64,000 nucleotides of DNA from Isoperla grammatica (GCA_945910005.1 OX246744.1:5641680-5705679); one strand, 5' to 3'; numbered from the stretch's first letter, positions 43,231-54,231 are shown. The notes: generated by a model not told the origin, from the sequence alone. Program-made: numbers and translations.

Positions 43231-43473
43231 ATTTAAGACCTAGTAACTGGACTATATACACTGTTCCTTGTCAGATAAAAACAATTAAAAACCGCAATAT
43301 TTCGAACCCCTATCAGAGTTCTTCAACGTGCGATCACCCATGTTACACATATGCACACATTACAGTGTGTTTTCGCCCGTTGAAGAGCTCTGATAGAGGT
43401 TCGAAATATTGCAGTTTTTAATTGTTTTTATCTGACAAGGAACAGTGTACAGTCCAATTACTAGGTCTTAAAT
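43231..43473. repeat. Large foldback, ~97-bp arms
   Basis: Arms 43231-43328 and 43378-43473 match at about 93 percent by eye (TAAGACCTAGTAA, ACTGTTCCTTGTCAGATAAA, ATATTTCGAACC, CAGAG.TCTTCAACG). Right arm has CTCTGATAGAGGTTCGAAAT, a short stem next to GAAATATT as in the 4-kb hairpin. No TSD identified. Confidence 0.9.
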
Positions 43474-43632
43474 AACGTTTTACCTGTCTACTATGTTTCC
43501 TTCTTAATGAAGACATATAGAGTTGATGTTTATTCAGGATCATATGCTCTACATTAAAATCAAAAGGATGTTTGGGGCGGGGCTAGGATTTGCACCAGGT
43601 GACTCTGCAGTCGTACGAGACAACGAAGGAAT

Positions 43633-43665
43633 GATTATTATTATTATTATTTTATTATTATTAAT
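43633..43665. repeat. (ATT)n microsatellite
   Basis: ATT units with one break; possibly the tail of a decayed retroposon, since GGGGCTAGGATTTGCACCAG lies just upstream. Confidence 0.85.
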
Positions 43666-43824
43666 AATTGTCTATTCTTGCCATCACACAAAAAATGAAA
43701 TAAAATTAAAAGTTTTGACAAGAAACGGCGTCGACGCTAGCAAACATTATAAGCTAAAACACTTAAAATCCTAGGAAATCCTTTGTTGCGAAGAGCCTTG
43801 TAAATACTCAATACTACGCTAACA

Positions 43825-43885
43825 CTTAAATTAAACTAAACTAAATCAAAACTAAACTTAAACTAAACTAAACTAACACTAACAC
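43825..43885. repeat. AAACT-type pentamer tract
   Basis: Imperfect run of AAACT/AACTA units. Confidence 0.8.
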
Positions 43886-43953
43886 GTCACAGGTTTAAAA
43901 GTTTGCCACATAATTTCTACTACTTCTCCTTCTTCCTGTCCCTGTCCTCCAAT

Positions 43954-43976
43954 CCCCCCCCCCCCCCCCCCCCCCC
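43954..43976. repeat. Poly-C tract
   Basis: 23 consecutive C residues. Confidence 0.95.
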
Positions 43977-44020
43977 GAAGTCATGTGTCTTAGTGGACGA
44001 GTCCGTCGTAAAACAACAAC

Positions 44021-44021
<1 letters not shown>

Positions 44022-44075
<54 letters not shown>
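44022..44075. repeat. (AAT)n microsatellite
   Basis: About 18 AAT units. Confidence 0.95.
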
Positions 44076-44077
<2 letters not shown>

Positions 44078-44089
44078 TGATAATGATTA

Positions 44090-45184
44090 TTATATCTCAG
44101 TTTGGAAGGAGAACTATCTAACACTAATAACATTCATGATTCCTTGGTAGGATAATAGGCTACACTGATGAACATTCAGAACCATATTCACACATTATCC
44201 TTGGATGTTAACGGATAACTGTCACGTCATTATCTTCAGTTTGCATAATACACAACGAGCATAACAATGCGTTAAATTACTCAGTATAAACGGTGGGCAA
44301 AACCACATGAAACTAACGATGTAAAATACATTGAGAATGCGTTCAAATCTTTAAAGTTTTAATTTTAATTTTAATTTTAGTAGCTGATAAATTAAAAATT
44401 CTGTCCAATTTCAAAATAACGAGCCTTACAGTTATAATATTTAGAACATTTTAAATCCCCTTTTTAACTTAATGTAACGTTTTGAATATATACTAACTGA
44501 ACTTTAAGTTCGACTAGTTTAATTGCAAATATCAGCTCGCTTGACACCTGTCAAGAAGCTAAAAAGATTTCGATATATATATTTTCATGCTATCCTCCGA
44601 CATGTACCAATAACGAATTATAAATGTTGTATATTTTGAGTTTAGGTTCTTGAAACAAGTGTGTGAGTTCCATATACCGGTGTATATTATACACAAATTA
44701 AAAAAACATGTGTGTAATAATTTGTTTCTGCTTAATACAATCTAGCATGAAAACGTTAAGTATTAGTTAATTGGTTAATTTCTATATTTATGTTGAAAGT
44801 TTAGGAATACATTTCTGTCCCATGTATTTATTTCCCAACCTTGTAATTTTTTTCTAAAAAGATAATTCATATCAAGTATTATTACAATTGAAATAAATCA
44901 TATATTTCCTCACATTTCTAGTGATAAAGACATGTAAGTGAGCCACTAAGTCTAGGATAAAGTAGTCGTGTCTTTGCTCTTGTATATTTCATCAACGTAA
45001 TTGAGTTGACGAGAAAGTTACACCATCAAGACAAAACCAAAACCACCGTATTTCGAATGCTCGGACTAGACGTGTGGTGGTTTTGACTAATCGGATTCAG
45101 TTAGTCCCGCTTCGTTGGCTTTGCCAGTCGGCTTCTCGTAGCTCTAGTAACTTGAACAAGAGACTCAGTTCATGACGTCACGCA
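44090..45184. other. Intergenic, AT-rich
   Basis: No gene, RNA or element recognised. Confidence 0.4.
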
Positions 45185-45690
45185 CAGTTTGGATAAGTAT
45201 CTTGTTACAATTTATTAATTTATTTATTTAATGTCTATCCTATTCAGTTATGAAAACTGATTAACAAAGGAGGACCTTAAATAAAACAAGGCTATGCAAA
45301 CAATTAATAATAATGAAATCATAAATAACAATAACAACAGATACAAAACAAACTACTGTACTATATAAAATAAAAATCAAGCACAAAATAAAAATAATTG
45401 AGAAATGAAGTAAAATCAAATCAAGTGATACATTTTATTCAACTATTTCCACCAATATGTGTCTATTCATTCACGACAATACAGTGCTAAAAGATGTTTA
45501 AAAGTACATTTTATATTTTACAGAAATTCCTGAAAATAGCTATCTCTATACTTTCAAACTACATAAAACTATTTCTGACCAAAGAAAATTATTGATGATT
45601 TCTAAAATAATGTAATGTACACATGAGGGAAAAATTATTTAAAACATTCCTTGATGAAAATGTTTATTCATTAATTATTCAAATTACTCA
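45185..45690. repeat. Local duplication, unit 1 (interrupted)
   Basis: CAGTTTGGATAAGTATCTTG at 45186 and the block TTCATTCACGACAATAC ... TACATTTTATATTTTACAGA ... GTTTATTCATTAATTA (45465-45680) are repeated downstream in unit 2. Between them, about 45214-45425 holds a SINE-like tail and A-rich sequence absent from unit 2. Confidence 0.8.
45214..45290 (-). mobile_element. Diverged SINE tail inserted in duplicated unit
   Basis: TTTATTTATTTAATGTCTAT, CCTATTCAGTTATGAAAACTG, AAAGGAGGACCTTAAAT follow the family A tail order and match the reverse complement of 52165-52275. Confidence 0.65.
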
Positions 45691-45975
45691 GAGTTTGTAT
45701 AACTATCTTGTAACAATTGTGTTTTATTTCCTTTACTAATGTTTCAATTCATTCACGATAATACACTGACGAAAAGTGTTTTAAGAGTACATTTTATATT
45801 TTACAGAAATTCCTGAAAATAGCTGGCTCTATACTTTCAAATTAAATACATCTATTTCTGACAGAAGAAAATTATTGGTGATACCTAAATTAATCTAATG
45901 TATACATGAGAGAAACAAATTATTTAAGAACTACCTGATGAAAATGTTTATTCATTAATTAGTCAAATCAAATTT
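45691..45975. repeat. Local duplication, unit 2 (uninterrupted)
   Basis: GAGTTTGTATAACTATCTTGTAAC, then TTCATTCACGATAATAC onward; offset from unit 1 in the shared block is 282-284 bp. Identity looks about 85 percent. Confidence 0.85.
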
Positions 45976-46163
45976 GGCTGTACCCACCCAATTATTGTAA
46001 TAATTGATTTTTAGATAATGTAATGTATTAGGGCTAGGACAAACGCGTAAAATACATCAATGTCTCATAAGAGAATTTTTTTTGTACACACTTCACCAGC
46101 ACTTTAATCTAGGGTCATCGGATATTTTGAATAAATTACCATAAATGTGCATGTGCTTTACTT

Positions 46164-46240
46164 TACCAGTACTGAAATGGTATTTGTATCGGTGTTAAAA
46201 ACAAAAATGTACGAGGGTGTGTGTTTGAGAGAGAAGATAG
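46164..46240. repeat. Direct repeat left of a SINE
   Basis: CCAGTACTGAAATGGTATTTGTATCGGTG and GTGTGTTTGAGAGAGAAG recur at 46446-46505 on the other side of the SINE, with about 80 percent identity. Confidence 0.75.
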
Positions 46241-46287
46241 CAGAGCTACCCACATTGCACCACTTCATATACTGTAAATGCTTGTAT

Positions 46288-46445
46288 TAAATAAATAAAA
46301 TAAATAAATTCATATTTAGAGTCTACCCACTCAGTAACTAAACTGATTTTCAGTAAGGGACTTTAATTTAAAGCGACTAAACCAACCCTGTAGGCTTCGA
46401 AAACCATCGACGAGTGAGCGATAACCAATCAAAGATCGATATTTC
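46288..46445 (-). mobile_element. tRNA-SINE family A, 5'-truncated
   Basis: Tail AAATAAATAAAATAAATAAA and tail/body blocks up to AATCAAAGATCGATATTTC, then replaced by CAGCACTGGAATAG, which belongs to the flanking direct repeat. Confidence 0.92.
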
Positions 46446-46943
46446 CAGCACTGGAATAGTATTTGTATCGGTGATATAAAGAAATGTACTAGTTTGAGAG
46501 AGCGAATGCTACATATAATACCTCCCTTCATCACTGCCTTGTAAATCCGTCTCATAATAGATTCATCACTACAGTTCCTGACAATTGACATGGAGTCTCC
46601 TGAGACCACCAGCCTAGGCAGCCTAGACCTATCTCATCCACCACATCGAGATAGATTCAATAGACTGGTTGAATCTCAGCGCATGACTTAGTATTCTAAT
46701 TACAGTACTGAGTAATTACTTATCCTTATTATGAAAGAACGATGTTACTTTTGTAGGAATACGAAGCGTACAATCATAACGACAACGGCTGTCAGAGTAT
46801 GAAGAGACATTTTTGCATGAATGCTGTTGCTAAAAATAAGAGTAGGAAGAAGGCAATTATTTGTGTGAGAAATTGTCTGGTGTTTTTCGTAAGGCAAGGA
46901 CAATTATAAGGTAGAAAATAGCACACATGCATGGAAAAAATGG

Positions 46944-47130
46944 TAGGGGAGTTTTATGACGTCACAACTGCCATATTGTAGAGTAAAAAGGGTTTTGAGC
47001 TGTCAAAAAAAGACATATATGCTTACTATGAAATATAAGATGAGTTTTAATGAGTACAATATGTATTTCTGTATAAAATCCAACCTAGTTTACGAGAATG
47101 ATATTAGTGCCATTTTAAACCTTAAACACT
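46944..47130 (+). mobile_element. TATAGGG-family element, left part
   Basis: TAGGGGAGTTTTATGACGTC, CTGCCATATTGTAGAG, TTTTGAGCTGTCAAAAAAAG and TTTACGAGAATGATATTAGT align with 38243-38410. The right terminus is not found. Confidence 0.75.
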
Positions 47131-47199
47131 GTCAACGGGTATTTAAATACAGGCTATCTTTGAATACATATTTAACTATCTAGTGTAGAGGAGCTACTA

Positions 47200-47965
47200 C
47201 AATATTATAATTTAAATAAAGTATTGTTCTTGCATGATACACTTACAAAATTAAAGTAAAATACGTATAGAGTAGGCTAGTACGTTAAGTTACGTTCAAT
47301 AAAGTTTACACAGTTTCACGTGGAAAGTATTTGTACACGCTATGAAACAAATAGTCTAATCAAGACGGCCCCGTTCGTTATTTCCATAGCATTATTTCCA
47401 GTAGACTAGCTCTCTATGACGTCATCTCTCGATAACATTCAACTGTTTGTTTTCCTGCGGCCCTGATAGCTGCGTGTTTCTGTTTACCGTACATAGCGAC
47501 GTGCAATTACGCACAATACCAGCCACCCACCCACCAATTGAATCAATCAATCATTAATCTCGTCCGGTTTTACATGTTTTTATTTGTACTTTGCGTCCGT
47601 CAAACAAGAGAACAGGGTGTACAATCAACAAATCAAATCAAATGTTTGGTAGGATTGCTAAAGTACTTATATTGGCTGTAATCCCCAAGCCGGCGGCTAC
47701 GTTTTGCGTTTTATTACATGTACGCTACAATACAAACATGTAGTGACAAATGAGAGAAACATTTTTAGGTTCACACGATCAAATGAGATTTGAATTACTG
47801 AAATCTGCGGCAATCGGAGCTCAGTGAGAATTTTAAGTTTTCGGTTAGAATCTTTAAAATAACTTTTTAAAATCGCAATTTTGGGTAGATAATGTAGTTT
47901 GATATCATCAGGGTGAACTGATAACGAAACAACATATATGCTAAATTCATTATGTTTGGGTTAAA
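47200..47965. other. Intergenic, nothing recognised
   Basis: No supported gene or repeat. Confidence 0.4.
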
Positions 47966-47974
47966 TCCGATAAG

Positions 47975-48495
47975 TTGTAAAGTGACTTAAGACTTCGTTA
48001 TGTTAACAAGTTGTAAAGCGACCTCAAACACCGGTATTTTAACATACTTTAGTTGTGAAGCGACTTAACACCACGATATTTTAACATACTTAAGTCGTAA
48101 AGTGACTTAGATACCGGTATTTTAACATACTTAAGATGTAAAGTGACTTAAGACACCGGTATTTTAATATACTTTAGTTGTAAAGCGACTTAGACACTGG
48201 TATTTTAATATACTTTAGTTGTAAAGCGACTCAACACACCGGTATTTTAACATACTTAAGTTGTAAATCCACTGAAAAATCGGTATTTTAACATACTTAA
48301 GTTGTGAAGTGACTTAACACCACGATATTTTAACATACTTATGTCGTAAAGCGACTTAGATACCGGTATTTTAACATAAGTTGTAAAGCGACTTAACACT
48401 ACGATATTTTAACATACTTTAGTTGTAAAAGACACAAGATACCAGTATTTTAACATACTTAAGTTGTAAAGCAACAAAAGACACCGGTATTGTAT
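47975..48495. repeat. Tandem array, ~12 copies of a 41/42-bp unit
   Basis: TATTTTAAYATAC recurs at 48035, 48077, 48118, 48160, 48201, 48243, 48284, 48326, 48367, 48405 and 48446, mostly alternating 41 and 42 bp, with degenerate copies at both ends. Unit: TTGTAAAGCGACTTAACACC, GGTATTTTAACATACTTAAG. Some units carry CACGATATTTT instead of CCGGTATTTT. Confidence 0.95.
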
Positions 48496-48499
48496 GTTA

Positions 48500-50850
48500 T
48501 CATCCTGGCCGTCCCCTGCCTGTCTGTCTGTCAGTCTGTGAGTGAGCTATGCAAGAGAATCCAAAGAATGTAATGTTCCGCTGTAATGAGACGGGAGACG
48601 AGCCCTGACAAAGAACAGGAATTCGCTTCACTGAAAGCTAAAAGCTTCATAAAGCGCAATAAAAGTTGCCCAGCATTCTTTTCGGCAGAAATATTGTGTG
48701 TTTTGTTTACAACATTGTGTATAGACCGAATATACTAGAAAGTCCAGAGGGCAATCTCGTAAATATAGCTTGAAAAACGCCAACAGTTAATATTTGGATC
48801 CTATATATTTTTTGATGTCTATATATCATTTTCAGTTATGAAACTATGGAAAATAAACGAAGCTAAACAATTTACTACGAAACAATAGGAAAACGCCAAA
48901 CAAAATAAAAAATAACGCAAACTAGAATAGATAAGACCCTCTAGACCCGTTGCACATTTAAATGTTCAACTTCGATATTTTACTGGTGATAAATCTGAAG
49001 ATTCTTTTCCTCTCAATCCCGATTTGAAAACAGTGAATACTTACAAGAAAATAAATATGTATTTTGTTTTGGAGTTGAGTATGTACATGTCCCTTGTTTT
49101 GTATTGCCCATTATATTTCATTGTAAGACGTTTCTTTACAATATTATTATTATGTACTGCAAAGAAACAATATTACTTCAAACGTTTCTTTGACCTTTGC
49201 CTCTAGTATACCTCATCTTGCTTGCTTTACATAGTAACTTATTTCTCTTCAATGTCGTGCATGATGAACGTATGTGAATGCGAAAAAATAAAATTTACTC
49301 GATAAAATATTTCTATCGAGATTTTGCTAAAACTCGTTTGCTATTCGTAGCGTAGAATTGATAGAATTCAGTCAGCATACTTGCTTGACTGCCTTTGCCC
49401 TGATACTGAATGTACGTCAGCATTTCGTTTTTTTCTATTTAGTATGACAAGTTATTTTCAACGACAGCAAAAACCGAGTCCGTAATAATCCATATTCTCT
49501 CCCACTTTAGATGTTTCGCTTTAGCAGAGAAATAAGTAACGTTTTACTGAAATATAGGTATAGTCTGCAATAACGCTTGATGTTTATGTTTTTCATTTGT
49601 CAACATACAAATTTTGTACGGTTTTCAATAATGTCTATGTGTTTCAAACTTTATATGTTTATATTCCCGGTTTACGCTCCTCTTTATTTCCAATAACTAA
49701 TACTGAAGTAGACCCACATCAACGCATTTTGGAAAGTCTTTTTAGTTATCTCAGAAATAAAATTTACTGCGTGATTTATCCCATTTCAACAGTAGAATAG
49801 ATAAGATTAGATTAAAAAATAGTATTTGTGTGTTTTTCTTACTGGTTTACAAATGGAATCCAGTACTTTTGAATTATGTAGATAAACGAATCATTTATAT
49901 GGTTTTTAACATGTTTATTCAAATTGCAATTGACTTCAAATCTTATACGTTTATACGTTGACAGTTAACGTCCCGTTTTTATTTCCAATATTCAGTAAAC
50001 AAAAATCCCAGAAATAACGTTTACTGACTCGCTTCCTTTATAAACAATAAACGTTTCTCTTGCGTGATTTTCAAACATGTTTATTCACAAGGAGTTGAAT
50101 ACGTTTCAATTCCCTGTTTATTTCCACTATCCCGAAATGTAGCACACCAACCCAGTTCAACGAATGTGTCTGTGTGGTACTTACATTAACAGTAATTGCG
50201 TTTCGACAGAATCCGTTGGAAACTGATTGTGGTTTGATTATAACTAGCAATAGCGTGGATGCTACTTCACAACCCGCTACGCTACAAAGCACTTCACCTA
50301 CAATTAAGGATAACGACGTTACAAGAATCGTTATTTTCGAATTGTAGCTTGTTTATTACTTTTTAAGGTAATTTCATTATACGGCTTCTATTAAAACGAA
50401 GCATGGTTTAATATTACACAAAGGTACACTCGGATGCGATTAAAAGAGATACCAGAACTTTTCGTGGCTTTTCTGTTAACCCTCGTGCAGATAATAAGAG
50501 ATACTACAGAAGAGATACTCTTGATTATGTATTCTGAAGCGAATTTTGCCTGAATTAAACATTCTTATGAAGAAAGTAATGTAATATTGGACTGGACTTT
50601 CTCGAAAAACAACACACTGTCTGTTTTTTTGTTTTTTTTCATGACCATGGTTCTGCTGGAACACTTCCTACTACACAAACTATAAGTGTAGATCGTAAAC
50701 CGTAATAGTTCCGCAAGAAGAGTATCATAGAGACGCCCCAGCTATATAACCTAGTCTCATACGCTAGAGCGAAATAGCTCAATCCATAGTACCGACTTAA
50801 TGTTCTACTGCTCTAGTTCATAAACCTATCTAGCCGAAATATTTTACAGC
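48500..50850. other. Intergenic, AT-rich; weak diverged repeats
   Basis: Segments near 49640-49770, 49930-50030 and 50075-50130 share TTTATTTCCA and CAGAAATAAMRTTTACTG-like words, suggesting an old local duplication. No frame with a recognisable domain (all under 75 codons). Confidence 0.4.
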
Positions 50851-50854
50851 TCGT

Positions 50855-51110
50855 GCATTGGTAGCAAGTACGTAACATCTGTGCGCGTGGCGGCCATTTT
50901 TGCGACAAAAAATAATTGAATCTTGTTGTGGAAGAACACATTCAATTCAAGTTTATATCATTTTATTCCCATAAATCATAAACGTACGTCCACCACAGTA
51001 CATACAAACAATAATCATAAATATAATGTATACATAGTACATACAACAAACTGAAAACCTGAAAACACAGTAAATCTATAGTTCTTTAAAATTCAGCCTG
51101 TTTGCGTGTA
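50855..51110. repeat. Dispersed repeat D2, interrupted copy
   Basis: GCAAGTACGTAACATCTGTG, CGCGTGGCGGCCATTTT, TTGTTGTGGAAGAACACA, then after the insertion AACACAGTAAATCTATAGTT, CTTTAAAATTCAGC. Collinear with 32120-32275. Confidence 0.82.
50941..51063 (-). mobile_element. LINE 3' tail insertion with AACACA duplication
   Basis: AACACA at 50935-50940 and 51064-51069 flanks 123 bp absent from the paralogous site near 32230. Read on the minus strand the insert is T/A-rich and ends ATGGGAATAAAATGATATAA, ACTTGAATTGAA: an AATAAA signal and a TTGAATTGAA terminal repeat, as in many CR1/L2-like LINEs. It is an extremely 5'-truncated copy with no coding sequence. Confidence 0.88.
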
Positions 51111-52160
51111 TGTGTGGTAATTTGTGATTTTTTTAAATTTTGACTCAAACTAACATGTAGACAGCGCTGTACGGCACTAAATTTATAGCTAAATGCACTA
51201 GACGGGGGAGTTCACAGTGGTTAGTAGGCTGCATTCTAATGTTTTTGTTTTGTTTCTGTTTTAGGTAAGACTGTTGTGAGAAACGAGCGGTCTAATCCTG
51301 AGGTGGCTGAGCGCCGTGAGTAGTGATGAACCATCGCACACACAGTTATAGCAAACAAACAACAAACAAACAACAACAACAACAAACAACAAACAGCTAT
51401 AGCATAATAGGATATTTTTAACTCAAATGAATTTACATCAAATAAATACACAATATGTCCAATTTGTATTTGATCTACAGATGTTGGGATGTGTGTTAAA
51501 ATTTCTCTTAGGTAGTGTTTTGTGATTGTGATAGTTTTTCATAATCGGTATTAATACTTATATTCTTTCATAGCTTAACTTCTCATGAGTTTTAAGATCT
51601 TCATCTCACTCCAACTTTCTCCTTTTCTTTATAAAATTACCACAGTTATTAACGTTTCGCATTAAACATAGATTAATTAATACAAAACATAATAGATTAG
51701 AATGTTTAGTAAAAACTTAGATATATTATGTAGGAAAAGACGCATGTGTAACAAATAGATAATAGATATGCAACCAACCCAATACATACAACATACACAC
51801 CAATCGATGTTATTTATAATTGCAACTAAAGATAACTTCGGGTCACTTTAAGTCATCAAAATTCTTATTATCGACTTGTCAATGTTTCACGCGACTCCAA
51901 GTTGTTGAAAAAACGAAGAAGAATTCTCACCGAAGCATTCGACGAATCTTTGTGCACGGTAGGTTTTAGAATTCCTACGCTTTACCGTGTGTGTAAAAAC
52001 AGGCAAAGCGTTTGGATTCTGAAACCTAAGGTGTCACCATGGCAACCACAGTCGCAGCCGGAGATGGAAGATGGTCGAGAGAAAACTTCGTGGGAGTCTC
52101 AGTCTCATCTCACCAGAGTGGGGAGATGTTGTAAGGAGTAGAACAAAGTGAGTGTGAGAG
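51111..52160. other. Intergenic; small CAAA/AACA-rich tract
   Basis: AACAAACAAACAACAACAAC-type tract at about 51350-51395. A 79-codon frame (51902-52141) has no recognised domain. Confidence 0.4.
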
Positions 52161-52164
52161 AGGG

Positions 52165-52275
52165 TCGACCCATTCAAACGTCAATGGGTAGCTCGCCATA
52201 TAAAAAATTCCTCCTTTGTAAATCAGTTTTTATAACTGAAAAGGATAGACGTTAATAAATAAAGAAATAAATAAT
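52165..52275 (+). mobile_element. Diverged SINE tail
   Basis: TTCCTCCTTTGTAAATCAGT, TTTTATAACTGAAAAGGATA, GACGTTAATAAATAAAGAAA; reverse complement of the element at 45214-45290. Confidence 0.65.
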
Positions 52276-52279
52276 TTAA

Positions 52280-52560
52280 TTGTATGTTATTGATATCTTA
52301 AAATGTTGCTTCACGATATTGAAAAGGTGATTTAGGACCTTGGACTTGTTTTTGTATCTGCTAGACTATACATTTAAAAACTAACAAATATAGTTATCTG
52401 TGAAAATGTTTATTCCTGTAATCAACTAATTCAATTCATAATTAATTAATTACTGAAGTGACAATCGTTACAATATTTGGATGTATTTAAATTATTGCTT
52501 AGCTGATATAAAACAAATTTCAGATATGAATCACGTTTTTTTTTAATCTTCAGCAAGATG
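52280..52560. mobile_element. Foldback family T3, diverged copy
   Basis: TTATTGATATCTTAAAATGT, CACGATATTGAAAAGGTGAT, TTTTTGTATCTGCTAGACTA match the left arm of 34690-34990 and 38990-39310. A weak complementary arm (TAGCTGATATAAAACAAATT) lies near 52502. Confidence 0.6.
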
Positions 52561-52702
52561 GATATTCACATTTATATTTTTTTGTTAAAGATCAGGCAAA
52601 ACTATGTTTTTAACAGTTTTTTGTACAAGCTTCTGTTCTTTTTGTTTCACCTGCTTGTATCAAACATCCATCTGTGCCGGTTCACACACAAATTTATTTA
52701 TA

Positions 52703-52795
52703 GACAGGAGAGAGAGGGTAAGGGCCCAAAATACAATCTACTATAGAGGCTTTAGGGATTATAATAAGTTACCTGTGTACATAAAAAACCTCTAA
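52703..52795 (+). pseudogene. Possible LINE C-terminal remnant
   Basis: A short frame ends RAQNTIYYRGFRDYNKLPVYIKNL and stop. The YRG..YNKLP..IKN pattern resembles the conserved near-C-terminal YRG/W..LP..IK motif of CR1/L2/Jockey-type LINE ORF2. Very short, hence uncertain. Sequence up to about 53010 may be its 3' UTR. Confidence 0.5.
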
Positions 52796-53012
52796 GTCAA
52801 TTTCTGAAATGAAAGCTTTACTGCGTGGGCTTAGGATGGCTGAGCGTGTACATTCCTAGTTCTGTGACCCGGCTGGGAGCATCCATGATATGTGCATGTA
52901 TATATTTATATATCATGGATGTTCCTGGTTGGGTTGCAGGATTGGGAGTGTGCGCGATCGGTTGTCTTGGGCTTGTGTAGTGAAGTTTTCACTTCAGAGA
53001 TTAGTAGTAGTA

Positions 53013-53335
53013 GTATAATCTTTATTTTAGCAGTTTTGCTATTTACACAATACAATATGTGTATAAAATACACAATACATACATCACAACCATTTCATTC
53101 ACAATACATAGTATGACTAATATTAATATACAAACTGTAAGCCTAGTCTATTGATTCTACACAAAAACATATTATTTTATTTAATCCCAGAAACCTTGAT
53201 TTTCATGGGGAAGTGGGATAATTTTCTTTTCTTTTACTAACTTGCAACAAGCTCTTCTAAATTTATTAGGACAATTGTAATTTCTTATTTCAGAGGGAAT
53301 TCTATGAAAATTGAAATAATCAGTAGACCTTAAAT
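53013..53335 (-). pseudogene. Possible LINE C-terminal remnant and 3' UTR, minus strand
   Basis: Minus-strand frame from about 53330 reads RSTDYFNFHRIPSEIRNYNC then a basic stretch KFRRACCKLVKEKK and a stop near 53205. FHRIPSEIR resembles the W.SLP.EIR motif near LINE ORF2 C-termini. It continues as an A/T-rich UTR with AAAATAAAGATTATAC and a TAC/CTA repeat tail at about 53005-53015. It faces the remnant at 52703-52795 tail to tail. Confidence 0.5.
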
Positions 53336-53745
53336 GTAATGTGAATGTGTAATGTGAATGTGAATGTGAATGTACTATAAGTAAACTGCTTATAAAGTAA
53401 AATTAATAATAATAATTAATGTATCAGAATCTAGGATACGAAAAATTTGCACCATATTTTCTTATAGCTTTTCACACGACCGCTATCATGTTTCATCTCT
53501 TCGCCGAGTATGAAAAAGCTCCACCACTTTTGTCTCTTGCGATCCGTTATAAGATTTGTTCTTTTAAGAATATCCTCGCACAGTGAAACCTCTCAAAGTA
53601 AGGAGGTACTACAGATATGAAGGACTTTCCCCCACCCTCCGTTTGCTGTAGCTTTTCTTCCCCTTGTTCTAATAAAACGCGCCAACCGCCAGAGGTTGAG
53701 AACGTTGCAAGATGGCCGACACAGTGTTTTGTTCTTAGTGCTGTC
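53336..53745. other. Intergenic; TGTGAA short repeat
   Basis: A short run of GTGAAT(GT) units at about 53340-53375; nothing else recognised. Confidence 0.5.
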
Positions 53746-53748
53746 CTA

Positions 53749-54231
53749 GGCTGCGTACCAACTATGACTGGCAGTCACTGCAGTGACTGAGATCCGTACC
53801 AACTTGACTCGAAGTCAAGCTGCAGTCACTGATTTTTGCGTACCAGTTTACCTCGCAGTTACCTCTCCAGTCACTGCGATGACTAGGCCGAAAAGATCCA
53901 GCTGTCACAGTCAAGGGGGGCGTGGCTAATAATTTTACCGCGAATTATGAATGTATAGACAATCTTATATGGTTTAAATAGTAAGTGACATCACAACACC
54001 ATAATAATCTCAACTTAGAAGTCCCATAAGCGTTAAATTATTAATGTAATGTTGTAAGGTTAATTAGCAGATGGCAAATGTTGCTTTTATGAATGACATT
54101 TTCTGCTGTTGTCTGCTTTCGCTGTGACTGTGACTGCATCCCGTACCAGCTGCTGCGTTCACTGCGTTGACTGGGCTACCCCCACCACCAGTCACAGCCA
54201 CAGTGAACGCAGTCAAAGTTGGTACGCAGCC
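53749..54231. mobile_element. TIR element, 483 bp
   Basis: Termini GGCTGCGTACCAACTATGAC and the right end read inward GGCTGCGTACCAACTTTGAC. Subterminal regions are full of CAGTCACTG/GTGACTG words and secondary inverted pairs. PIF/Harbinger-like by terminus style, but I could not find a matching flanking duplication. Confidence 0.82.

Noticed and set aside
43575..43620. tRNA-like box B (GGTGCAAATCC on the minus strand)
   Set aside because: No matching box A or head, and no second copy in the window.
47975..48495. CRISPR-like array
   Set aside because: Units are contiguous and similar over their whole length with no unique spacers, and the sequence is eukaryotic in character.
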